Source: Triatoma infestans
Lineage: Eukaryota > Arthropoda > Insecta > Hemiptera > Reduviidae
NCBI GenBank assembly: GCA_011037195.1
Contig: JAAEAF010014396.1
Location: 32,720-96,719, forward strand
Length of the DNA: 64,000 nt
Direction of reading: 5' to 3'
This document shows, one piece after another, positions 31,690 through 41,690 of the stretch. Position 1 is the first letter of the stretch; every line of letters starts with the position of its first letter. Below the pieces are notes generated by a model. The model had not been told where the DNA came from and did not search any database. It saw nothing but the letters and a program-made list of their open reading frames with translations. The position numbers and the translations under genes were made by a program.

Positions 31690-32340
31690 AAGAAACACCA
31701 CACGGGAAAGATAAACCATAGAGGAATCGAAGCAACTTATAACAAAATCCGAAGAACATATTATTGGCCAAACATGAGGAATCAATACAACAATACATAA
31801 ACAGATGCAACATTTGTTGAAGGACTAAATATGACTGAGTCTCAATTAAACCAAAATATAACCATGCCCTACCCCAATGAAACTATTCGAAATATTACTC
31901 GTGGACAGTCAATTCTAGACAGAAATAAATTCTTAACAATAATTCACCCTTTTTCAAAATTTTCACAAAAAGGACACAAAATTTCATCGCAGAACTACTG
32001 ATCACACCAACCACTAGGATGTGTAAAAGAAATTCTTGCAAAAGTAACCACTTCACTTTTTCTGAACATTGAGGCAAATCACTTACAGTGGATCGAAGAA
32101 GCCAACCAATACCTGGCAGTATTTCCTAAAGAAGAAACGCTACGCATACAACACAAAGAAGCCACGGAAATTAGGACTTTCCAAGGAATCTTCCTGATAC
32201 GATCAAATATTCTACAAAGACAAAGAACTCGCACATTACTCTGAATCATTCGGACATCCGAATCTACTGAGAGACTTATAACCAAACTCAGCAGGAAAGA
32301 AATCAAAATTTTCCATCAACATAAAGAACTTGTGTTAACG
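31690..32340 (+). pseudogene. pol relic: integrase N-terminal and core fragment
   Basis: Readable pieces with several stops: HRGIEATYNKIRRTYYWPNM-like text at 31715-31780 (zinc-binding domain, the 'YYWP.M' phrase), then ILDRNKFLTIIHPFSKFSQK at 31912-31970. The latter equals the first catalytic segment 'D.lt...ekylTIIDaFSKF' of the related integrase at 55250-55300 and lacks its catalytic Asp. RT and RNase H, expected before it, are absent. The rest to 32340 is eroded. No LTR follows. Confidence 0.55.
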
Positions 32341-32900
32341 AAGATACAATACAACTCAGTTGATGTTTAGCTCTCGAACAGTGCAGACGTGTTCAAAGTC
32401 CAGTATAGTTGCAATATTCAGCTACGCTTTTATCTTTACTAAAAATTTTTTCATATTTCACTTTCGAATTTTTTTTAATTTTTATTCCTTTTTTTTTTTA
32501 TTGGTATGTGTATTTTATTTATCTATTTATTAGTATTTATTTTCCTTACTTTTTCCCTGAAGTATATCTTTTCTTTTCTTTATTGGAGGTTTTTTATTTT
32601 TTAAATTTTTCATTTTTTTAATTCATCTAACGAGGTAAGTTTTTATTTTTTCTTTATTAGATTTTTTGTTTGGTTCTATCTTCTCTATTTTATTCCTTTA
32701 TTATTTATTTTTATTTATATAGATTTATTTTTCATTTTTTTTAAAGGTAAGTTTCCTTTATTTTCATTCCACATTATACAGTGTTTCTTTCATATTTTTT
32801 GTAAATAGTCTTATTACAGTGTATATTTGGAAGTTTTTGTGTCTTTAGTTTTTAATATTTTGAAAAATGAGCAATAGCGATAGCTAGGCGGGTAAACCGC
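32341..32900. other. T-rich stretch without a gene
   Basis: Long T-rich runs with TTTATTTT and TTTTCTTT words. The phenylalanine-rich frame at 32409-32621 is composition-driven. It may be the 5' UTR of the LINE whose ORF1 starts near 32909. Confidence 0.4.
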
Positions 32901-32908
32901 CTGATATT

Positions 32909-33652
32909 GTGATGGAAGGAGAAAATAAGAGGGAACAGCAATTAATAAATGATAAGAAGGAGATAAATGATGGAAAAACTGGATTATATTACAGAAATGT
33001 GGATCTGGGTCCGTTTCAAGTAATAATAGAAAGTCTAAATAACGAAAAAATGGGCATTTCAAGAATACACCCAATGGCTCTGGGGCGTCTTATTCATTTA
33101 AGCTACCCAGATATCGCCAAAAATATAACAATTATAAAAAAGATTGGGAGAAATAGGGTAAGGGTCGAATTTGACAATGCCGTATCAGCTAATAAAATGA
33201 TGAATGCTTCAACCTTAAAAGAGAGGGGTTTAAATGTGTATATACCTAGGTATTTGCTCCAACGTCGGGGTATTATACGCAGGGTAGATACAGAGATACC
33301 TGTTGAAGAAATTAAGGAAGTTATTAAGGGACCTCATGGGGCTATTTTAGAAATAGTAGAACTGAGACGGTTAAAAAGAAAATTTCACGACAAGGATAGT
33401 AATGAAATAAAACTGATTCCTACTCAGTCAGTTATGATGACTCTTAGGGGTCAGTCATTGCCTAAACATGTGTATATTCATTATGTGAGTTGTGAGATCC
33501 ACACTTACATACAGGGTGTAATATAGTGTAAAAGGTGCTATAGATACGGTCACTTCCAGGACCGTAAGGTGCGAAAAGTGTGGAGGTTTAAACTCTGAAA
33601 TAAACTGTGATAGCTCAGATAGAAAGTGTGTAAACTGTGGAGCTGGGTATTA
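32909..33652 (+). pseudogene. Gag-like ORF1 of a jockey-type LINE with zinc knuckles
   Basis: Open for 205 codons, then broken. The N-terminus is charged. The body contains LYYRNVDLGPFQVIIESLNN, MALGRLIHLSYPDIAKNITI and FDNAVSANKMMNASTLKERG, the RRM-like fold of insect LINE gag proteins. VYIHYVSCEIHTYIQGVI then leads into CCHC knuckles after a stop and a frame change: CKRCYRYGHF, VRCEKCGGLNSEINC and KCVNCGAGY (33526-33652). ORF2 does not follow; a satellite-like repeat begins at 33655. It is an isolated ORF1, 3' truncated. Confidence 0.75.
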
Positions 33653-33654
33653 AC

Positions 33655-34080
33655 CACTAACTTGCATTTATGTAGGTACTGCAAACGGCATTAAAGTTAT
33701 TGCGTGCACTTCTCTGTACTAACATACGTACACAGTAACAAGTAAAGTACCATTCCTTTTAAAGTGATATTGCCCAAATTTTATTATGACCAAGATAAAT
33801 ATACTAGGATACTAAATACTAACTTGCATTAATATAATACAAACTGTATTAACGTTATTGTGTGCAGGTCTCTGTACTAACATATCTAAACACTTAAGTA
33901 AACTAGATTTTTTTAAAAGTGAATTTGCCCGAATTTTAATACGACCAAGATATACTCCAAATACTATCTTGCATTTCTTTATTGCCAACTATAATAGAGT
34001 TATTTGTCCAAATGTTAATATGGCCAAGATACATAATAGAATAGACGAAATACTAATATGATACAAAGATTGCGCAGTTA
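33655..34080 (+). repeat. Satellite-like repeat, about 145-185 bp units
   Basis: Two full units and a partial one start with ACTAACTTGCATT or ACTATCTTGCATT (33657, about 33823 and 33961) and contain CTCTGTACTAACATA and TTTTAAAGTGA. The family recurs inverted at 1130-1800. The stretch 34081-34610 shows nothing I recognise. Confidence 0.6.
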
Positions 34081-34751
34081 TGGTTGCTTTTCAAACTGAT
34101 GGCAATTATAAGAGAAAGAAAGATACGAGCCGTTTTCATCATTCGGTAACCCAGTCCACATGAAACAATCAAGTGCACACACATGCGATGATTTACGATT
34201 GAATTTCACACAGAAATGAATTGGTATATTATATGATATCAAGGCAGCATTACAAAATGATGTTACACATTAGAACATGTTCTGTTATAGTTTTAATAAT
34301 AATTTTTCTGTTCGGTGTTAAATACAACTCGATTAAGTTTGTTTCTTGTGTACAATACATAGCTAGCAGATGTTAAATTGCATTTATTTAACCAATAATT
34401 TTAACTTTTGCTACCAAGGAGAGTAAAGAAGGATGTAATATAATTGTACATAACGATAAAACGTTGGAAGGGATTGTTTAACTTGGTTAATTCTAACGTT
34501 AAGAGTTAATATATACAGTAAGTTTATTTGCAAAATATCAAGTCCGTACGCTATTTAGAAAATCGGTAACCATATTATAGATTTCATAATTGCCCGGATA
34601 CGAGATTAAAAGCTAGAAGCTACAATTTATAAGCATTGTACTGGAAATTATTACGAAGCAATCGGTATTTACAACCATATCTGGAAGACTGTTTATCTGG
34701 AAAGTAGCAAACGTTATTTTCATCAAACCCCAATGTATTCTTTTTTTTTTT

Positions 34752-35102
34752 TTGCAAAGATGTGACAAGGCTAACAGACCTCTAGAAAACAGTCGTTGTC
34801 TTATATTTAATAATTTGTTACAATATGAATGTGGGAGAATAAGAACACGAGAAAGTAACTGGCATACAGTTAAGCCTACCAGAAAATACCAGAAAAGAGA
34901 GAAAATGATTAAATATGTTGTTTCGGCATTTAGTTTTAACTCTTTAGCAATTAATTTAATCGAGGTTGTGGAAGATTCTGGAAACAAAGATATTGTACAG
35001 ATTACCAAAAATGTTATAAAGTTGGAGAAACGTATTTCTCAAAAACTGGAACACCGTTTCCTACTCTACCAGAAAGTACAGATATCAAAAAGGCAGAATT
35101 AG
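34752..35102 (+). CDS. Unrecognised open reading frame, 116 codons
   Basis: An open frame with a charged, helix-rich composition (KKYQKREKMIKYVV-like, VITKNVIKLEKRISQ-like). It begins after a run of 14 T, which casts doubt on the start. The only context is the hammerhead palindrome 70 bp downstream, so it could be a remnant of the element that carries it. I see no catalytic motif and no resemblance that I trust. It may be a chance frame. Confidence 0.2.
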   Translation: MQRCDKANRPLENSRCLIFNNLLQYECGRIRTRESNWHTVKPTRKYQKREKMIKYVVSAFSFNSLAINLIEVVEDSGNKDIVQITKNVIKLEKRISQKLEHRFLLYQKVQISKRQN

Positions 35103-35203
35103 TCACTAGAAATAATATAAATTATCATGTTTGTTGTGGTTGGTTCCGCAGAGCTGGAAAGCATCAGGGATATTTTCTGTGATAGCCTGCTTCTTTTTGT
35201 GGT

Positions 35204-35241
35204 CATCGACCGGTTTCGGGCGTTCGCACCTCATCAGGATG
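35204..35241 (-). ncRNA. Hammerhead ribozyme motif, copy 3 minus (core complete)
   Basis: The minus strand reads CATC, CTGATGA, GGTGCGAACGCCC, GAAA, CCGGTC, GATG. All core bases are kept. Here stem II starts directly with G after the core box; a T bulge inside the stem leaves GG-GC/GCCC pairing. Stem I is CATC/GATG, with cleavage predicted after the C of GGTC. Confidence 0.75.
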
Positions 35242-35262
35242 CGTTTGTCAGTGTGATAAATG

Positions 35263-35300
35263 CATCGTGATGATGGGCGATCGCCCGAAACCGGTCGATG
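35263..35300 (+). ncRNA. Hammerhead motif, copy 3 plus (core C changed to G)
   Basis: It reads CATC, GTGATGA, TGGGCGATCGCCC, GAAA, CCGGTC, GATG. Stem II is a perfect inverted repeat. The first core base (35267) is G instead of C; this C is essential in known hammerheads, so this half should be inactive. Confidence 0.7.
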
Positions 35301-35341
35301 ACAACAAAATGATGCAGGCTATCACGGAAAATATCTCTGAT

Positions 35342-35575
35342 AATTCCTAATGTCTTACCAACTGTGACGTCAGCCTTACTAGATCACATTAGTTACTGTA
35401 TCAATATCTTTTTTCCAGACATACATAATTACATATTGCAACCGTAGTGCTTTAGAAATATTGACAGCATTGTGTAAATTTGGATCAATAATAAAAAAAA
35501 AATACAGATATGGATATTATAACATAATGGCAGTTAAAATGGTATAAAATTGATTTTTCGTCGAAATTATGACCA

Positions 35576-35611
<36 letters not shown>

Positions 35612-38290
35612 AATACAATACAACCACTTATTACTAACAACTGCTCTACCACCTTTTTGTAGCAACTGGTAGAAATAGGTATAGAATATATTTATATCTG
35701 TACGCTAAAGTAGAGTTATTACTGTAGACTGACAACCTACGAATTTCCAAGTATGATGCTCAAAGTGATTTTGTCCCAAAAAAGTTTGGCTAACCAAATT
35801 CCATACGTCTAGCGCCAAAGTAAGTTATTTCTAGTTAGGTGATGAATAATTCGATTAATTTCTCCATAATACATTACCCTCTATAATAGGAGCATATGAC
35901 ACAGATTTGCAAATACTTTTTGCTAGAGGGGATTCTTTTTTTTGGGGAAAATTACCTTATGCTGTTTGACCAGCTTACCATTAGACTTGAGACAACTGTA
36001 AGAAATTACTCTGTACTATACCTCTTATCTCCAGTAGATGTTTATATTCTTCATTTCTCTTATATTTCTTCTTTTTTCTATCACTTCTTTAATACCAACA
36101 GTTTTTCTAAACACACACAGCTTTGTCTATTATTCAATTTTTTCGCTAAGAATTGAGAATGTATTGATATGGAAGGACCACTAGAACGAAAATAGTATAC
36201 TTTTGTTTGAATTGTGAGTTGAGCTCTCCGATTATTAACAATCTAGCCACAAAATAAGAGATTCCATACAAGACGTTACTAACATAACTTACTAACATCT
36301 TTCAGCTTGGTACTAATTTTCTGTTTTTAATTATGTAATCATAATCATTTAATAACACAGCGCCATCTTTCCATAACATTATATATTACGTCTTGGTCTT
36401 AGGAAATTTTGTATAGTTACAGTATATTGATTTATTAGATTTATCTTAAACAAGAAAGGTGCCTTTCTTTAAGTCCCTAATGTAAAAATAAATAAATATA
36501 TTTAAGACATTTTTACACTTTAACTTTTAGTTTAATTGTTTACAAAAAAAAACTGGCTGAAGTAACTGTCTCTTAATTAGATATGTGCGGATTCTGATAT
36601 GTGTTATCAATATACTTGAGGAGAATTATGTACGTAAATTGATTGCGTCTTATATTAGAAAAGTGTTTAAAAATATATAACAAAGTTCATTTCTAGTTAA
36701 ATTCGAAACTAATCTCAATTTTGGGATTTTGGGGGAATCAAGTACGTATATTGAGATAAAAAAAATCTGGTGTGAAACATTCACACAACTTTCTCTTACT
36801 CCTGTTCTCAAAATTGTAATTGACAAATTTTATAGTTTGTGTACCAAATTTAACGAAATTCGTCGAAAACTGAAAAAACTGTTCAGTAAAAGGGCACTTC
36901 CGGATTACTAAATTTCTTAAAACTCGGAATTTTAGCCGTTTATTTATTTCAATTAATTTTGTTTGGATGATACAATTGTATAATCAACTGTGATAGCACT
37001 TTAGAGAAAAACATAACCCCACCCGTCCCCTAAAAGTGCCCTTAAATGCATTTTCCCAGAGAAATGTTTTAAATAAAAGTTGTAGATCTTTGCATGTTTA
37101 GTTCATATACGAAGTTTCAAAAAAATCGTCGGAGCCAATTTTGAGAAATTTGCGAAAAAGTGAATAAATCATTTAGTAAAGTGGTAAAGAAACGCACTTC
37201 CGGTTATTCGATTTTTCTCTAACTCGGAATTTCAACAACATATTTAATTATAATTACATTATTTAGATGACAGAATTGTCTAATAAACTGAAATAGCACT
37301 TTAGTGGAAACCCAAACCCTCCCCTCCCCCAAAATTGCCCTTAAATGCATTTTCCGGAGAAATGTTTCAAAAAGTTGTAGCTCTTTGTATGTGTGGTTGA
37401 TGTTCCAAATTTAAAGAAAATCGTCGGAGCCATTTTTGAGAAAATTGCAAAAAAGTAAAAAATCCAACTAGTAAAGTGGTACTTCCGCTTGAGGAATTTT
37501 GACACATAACGTACTGTCAGATCCCATGGTGATACCTAAACGGAATATCAAGTTTCAACTTTCTACGGTTTTTCGTTTTTGTTCTATGCTGTTCACATAC
37601 ATTCATACACACACACAGACACACAGACCATTTGCTAAAAACCACTTTTTTGCACTCAGGGGACCTCAAAACGGATATTTCCGGCGAAAACTCGATATCG
37701 AAAATTTGACATGATTACAATACTTCCTCTTACTATGAGTAAGAGAAAGTAAAAATTACTAGTACTCTAGGTTAAACACTAAGCTTTTTTCTTTTTTCTA
37801 ATTAATTTGTTTAACTGTATGAACAATTAGTTCGACAGATGATATTAGTAACTACTTCGTCATACATTGCGTCAGAAAACAGAAATAACAACTTTAAGTT
37901 TTACCAAAAAACTTAAAGAAGTGACTGTCTCATAAATCAATACCCTGGATTCTAACAATATACTTGATCGATAAAAATAGATTTATCTTAAACAAGGAGG
38001 CGTAGATTGAAGTTTTAATTATTTACCAAAACCTTACAGAGGTAACGGACTCTTAAATCAATATACTGGATTGGATGTGTATGTTGTCAATATACTTGAT
38101 CGATAAAAATAGATTTATCGTACCAAAGGGGCGTAGAAGAAGGAGGCATGGAGTCTCTCTCTTTAAGTCTTAGTGTCAAAAAATAATTATATTTTCAAGA
38201 AGTACATTGAAAATTGCACAATATTAGTATAGGTTCATGACCTCTGTTAGAAAATGCTCAAAACGATGAATAATGTAAAGAGAGGGTGAA
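35342..38290. repeat. Dispersed non-coding repeat family, longest copy
   Basis: 35342-35940 shows only AT-rich sequence and a 29-base A run (35581-35609). From about 35950 the sequence matches 9260-9800. Within it, 36765-37755 forms a definite unit. It starts AATCTGGTGTGAAACATTCA, has two tandem copies of about 290-300 bp (anchors CACTTCCGG at 36893 and 37194, with a third anchor at 37484) and ends in the hairpin CTTCCTCTTAC-TATGA-GTAAGAGAAAG (37720-37748). A related duplicated phrase, CTTGATCGATAAAAATAGAT, occurs at 37962 and 38095. There is no coding. Confidence 0.6.
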
Positions 38291-38396
38291 TAGGGGTGGT
38301 TATGAGTGGTGCTGTAGAGTCTTGGGCGGAGCCTTTCTTTAAATAGGGGTGGTTATGAGTGGTGCTGTAGAGTCTTGGGCGGAGCCTTTCTTTAAA
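38291..38396. repeat. Perfect tandem duplication of 53 bp
   Basis: TAGGGGTGGTTATGAGTGGT to CCTTTCTTTAAA occurs at 38291-38343 and again, identical, at 38344-38396, so the duplication is recent. The surrounding region to 38880 carries frames that I do not believe code for protein. Confidence 0.8.
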
Positions 38397-38885
38397 TCCC
38401 AGTGTGGAGAATATACATGTAGAAGTATAGTTGAGATGAGGTGGTATATTTTCATCAAGACCAAATTATACACACATCGAGTTAATGAACTTTGTACGAA
38501 TGGAAAAATACAGATGCGGAAGGTCAATGAATCCTGGGCTGGGATATTGGGGCAGAGACCTTCTTAAGTCACAGTTTAGACATATGGAAAGATGAGAAGT
38601 GGAGGTGAGATACAAGAATTTGATAAAACTAATTCCGCCAAATCGCGTCTCTGGTTGGGTGGATACACATTGGACTTTGAGAAAGAAAAGTGCAGTTCGA
38701 ATTTGCTTACCTAAGGTAAAAAAAAATCATTTGTTAACACCTCTTCGTCCATTGGAGAGTGATCATGAGAGGTGTGTGAGAGATCGTTCAAGTCGAGGAG
38801 TGGGGAGGTGGATATACTTCCGGTCCCAATATAGTATACATGAGGAGAGAGTGAGTGGAAGAGTGACCAGGAGAGGGGGTGAGTG

Positions 38886-39090
38886 AAAGAGAGTGCAGTA
38901 GAATGGAAGATGGTGGGGATCAGAGTGGTAGAGAGTACAGTAGAATGGAAGATGGTGGGGATCGGAGTGGTAGAGAGTACAGTAGAGGGGAAGATGGTGA
39001 GGATCGGAGTGGTAGAGAGTACAGTAGAGGGGAAGATGGTGGGGATCGGAGTGGTAGAGAGTACAGTAGAGGGGAAGATGTTGGTGGGGT
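38886..39090. repeat. 42-bp minisatellite, about five units
   Basis: The unit contains GGTAGAGAGTACAGTAGA and GGAAGATGGTGGGGATCGGA. The first units have AATGGAAG where the later ones have GGGGAAG. As 42 is divisible by 3, the array is open in several frames on both strands and gives repetitive pseudo-proteins. The complement is likewise open. No gene is claimed. Confidence 0.8.
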
Positions 39091-39599
39091 AAGTGAAAGA
39101 TTGTGAGGGGGTGGGTGAGGGATATACTTCCTGTCCTCGCATTGGCACACTATAACTACTAAGCTAATTAAGCAGTAAGCCCAACTATTATAACAAAAAT
39201 ATTTCAAAAGAAAAATTCCCGTTAGAGATCATTATCTAAAATCATTCACAGCTACCGCTAATTCATGAAAAACTATCCCTTATCAAATTTATACATTTTT
39301 TCTAAATCAAATAACAACAATAACATTAAACAAAAATGAAAGAAAATTAGTTCATTTAGGTAAACTCAAAAAACATATCTTCATGGGGTATACAGTGTAA
39401 TGAACTTTCGCCAATAAACAATTAAAATTAAACAATTTTTACAATCAACATTACTTTCATACTTTTCTCTACACTGAAAGACCCTTCAACGACCCAATCA
39501 AACATTATATACAAAACAAATTGCTAACAATGTTCAGTCACTTAATAGGCCAAAGCTGGATCTTGGTTTCAGGGGCTGAACAAAGGCTTTAGTTTTGTG

Positions 39600-40060
39600 G
39601 TTTCAAGGAGTCTGACCACTTCCGGGCTGACATAATTGGTGGCTTGAATGCTGCTGTGTGGAAGAATGGCAAGGAGAGGCTAAATATGTGAGGATAGTTT
39701 CTAAGATAGAAGCTGCATTAAAGGCTTTAAATAAGCCGCGCTGGAGCTCTGAGTGGTGGATGAATGTAACAGAAGGCTTCATGCCTCGCTCTGAGGCGCA
39801 GAGTGGAGCTCTTCTGGGCACTGAGGGGGCGGATGAGTTGGTTCCATAATGCCATTTTGTGGTCCCGAACCAGCATTAGCCGTTAATAAGCAACTTTGTG
39901 ACAGAGAAGTCAAACAATGGAGGAAAAGGAAATTGGAGAAGCACTAAAGGAACACGGAGAGCTGTCTCCTGGCTAAGATTTATAAAAGGGCAGGAGACGA
40001 GAAGTATCATTGGCTGCGGGCACCAATGACCACAGACGTTGACACGCTTTAATTAAAAAA
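39600..40060 (+). repeat. GC-richer unit resembling the 3' end of a LINE or SINE
   Basis: It ends GGCACCAATGACCACAGACGTTGACACGCTTT, then an A-run and (TA)n. This is similar to the last bases before the tail of the I-like element (GCGCTAATGACCTTAGAAGTTGATGCGCC). The 350 bp before it are GC-richer than their surroundings and include GAGTGGTGGATGAATGTAAC. I cannot read a protein with confidence. It is probably the 3' end of another I-group LINE or a SINE using its tail. The stretch 39091-39600 and 40061-40575 contain nothing recognised. Confidence 0.4.
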
Positions 40061-40576
40061 AAAAAAATATATATATATATATATAGCCCCAAAATAGCCA
40101 TTATTTGTAATGCCTGCAACTTATTAAATTTTAATTATGTTAACTGACTGGCTAAATGTGCTGGATGATCACCGCTGCCCCTCCCACAATCTTTTCTACT
40201 TCTGATAGCAAAAACGAATCTTTGTTCGCCCTGACGTGCCAGTTTTCTTATTGATTGGTCAAAGCGATACATTATGACAAGCAATTCATAGCAATCTTAC
40301 ACTGCATTACAGACTTTGCATTGCTCATTTATTACTAACTAAGGTGGCCTTCTACCAGACATCTACACTTACCACATCATATCCAATATCATAATAAGTC
40401 CCGATCACCGTTAGAACTGGTAAGCACCTTCTTCTTCTGGAGCTGCACAAAATCCATACAAATTAATATTTATAAACCGTTTTAATATTTTGACCAATAA
40501 ATTTACAATGACTGATGTAGATTACTGAGGAATCTAGAGCGCGTGTGTTGTTTAATCGTTGCTATTCGTTGTTTTG

Positions 40577-40618
40577 TAGCCCTGATGATGTTTTAATATA
40601 AGACGAAATGTTAGCTGA
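40577..40618 (+). ncRNA. Possible hammerhead-like motif of a second family
   Basis: CTGATGA (40582-40588) is followed by T, then GTTTT/AAGAC (five pairs, one G-T) around AATAT, then GAAA (40605-40608), TGTTA and GCTG. Stem I could be AGC/GCT with one extra base. Stem III is not convincing, so this is only a candidate. Confidence 0.3.
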
Positions 40619-40724
40619 ATGAATAATACTTTTTTTATAAACCTGACCAAATTCCTCAGTTATCTTCATCAGTCATTAATACCTATATTTAAATGCATAA
40701 CCGCACTTTCAGCCCTTCACAAAA

Positions 40725-41690
40725 TCTGGTGTGAAACACTCACACGACTTTCTCTGAAACTGCGAAATGGCAATTTTTCTTCATACTTACAATTCTTATT
40801 AGTGTTCAAAACATCGGCATTTTTATGAAGAAAATCACAAAAAACTGAAAAACCTATTCAGTAAAGTCGCACTTCCGGTCAACCGATTTCCTTCAAACTG
40901 GGAATTCTGGCTACTTATATAATTCTAATTAATTTATTTAGTTGACAGCATTGTATAGCACATTGTTGAACTGAAATAGCACAATTAGAAGAAAACATCA
41001 AAAGTCCCCTTAAATGAATTTTCCCGGAGAAATGTTGCAAATAAAAGTACTGCTCTTTATATGTGTTGTTAATATTCAAAGTTTAAAGAAAATCGTTAGA
41101 GCCGTTTTAAAGCAAATAGCAGAAATCTGAAAAATACTTTTCAGTAAAAACACACTTCCGGTCATCCGTTTTCTTTAAACTGGTAATTTCGACAATATAT
41201 TTAATTATAATTATTATTAGATGGCCGAATTGTGTAATGTACTGAAATAGCACTTTAGAGGAAAAACCTAACCCTACCGCTCCCCCAAAAGTGACTTAAA
41301 TGAATTTTTCCGGAGAAATGTTACCAATAAAAGTTGTACTATTTGTATGTGTAGTTCATATAGCAATCTTGAAAAAAATTGTTGGAGCTATTTCCAGAAA
41401 ATCACAAAAAACTGAAAAAAACCATTCAGTAAAGGGTACTTCCGGTTAATGAATTTTGCCCGAAATCTTCGCGGGTGGTAGTACCTAATCGGAATACAAA
41501 GTTTGAGCTTCCTGCAACTTTTAGTTTTTGAGATATTGTTTTCACACCACATTCTTAGCATTTCTAAAAACTACTTTTTTGGACTCAGGGAGACCTCAAA
41601 ATCCGTCCTCAAAACTCAATTTCAAAAATCTAGCACGATCGCATTACTTCCTCTTACTATTGTTACCTATTAGTGAGGGAAAGTAAAAAT
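40725..41690. repeat. Second full copy of the paired 285-bp repeat family
   Basis: It starts AATCTGGTGTGAAACACTCA (40723) and shows CACTTCCGG anchors at 40869, 41154 and 41438 (spacing 285 and 284). It ends with ACTTCCTCTTAC and GAGGGAAAGTAAAAAT (41644-41690), the same plan as 36765-37755. Confidence 0.65.

Larger units (their letters stand above)
23170..32340 (+). mobile_element. Decayed errantivirus-like LTR element, interrupted by nested LINEs
   Basis: The left end is a truncated LTR ending ACATAAC (23229-23235), followed at 23236 by the primer site TGGCGCAGTCG. This junction is the same as in the better-kept element at 52674-60046. Gag pieces run 23396-24260 and resume at 30696-31430; a protease-like phrase lies near 31530 and integrase fragments at 31690-32300. 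The gap 24261-30695 is foreign: two LINEs and a fragment of a third. No 3' LTR is recognised. All reading frames are broken many times. Confidence 0.7.
35169..35341. mobile_element. Palindromic element made of two facing hammerhead motifs
   Basis: Outer arms GATATTTTCTGTGATAGCC (35169) and GGCTATCACGGAAAATATC (35318-35336) enclose two hammerhead motifs pointing outward in inverted orientation, with a 21-nt spacer (35242-35262). The whole unit is about 170 bp and non-coding. Single halves occur at 621 and 47150, and a second pair at 20971-21058, so the half is the basic unit and the palindrome a dimer. Confidence 0.75.

Noticed and set aside
31631..32306. Minus-strand frames of 60-75 codons
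   Set aside because: Antisense to integrase fragments readable on the plus strand.
35581..35609. 29-base A run as a retroposon tail
   Set aside because: No recognisable SINE, LINE or processed gene lies upstream within several hundred bases, and no target duplication was seen.
38711..39207. Repetitive frames on both strands (TIFPSTVLSTT-type and SGREYSR-type)
   Set aside because: Translation of the 42-bp minisatellite; open in several frames only because the unit is a multiple of three.
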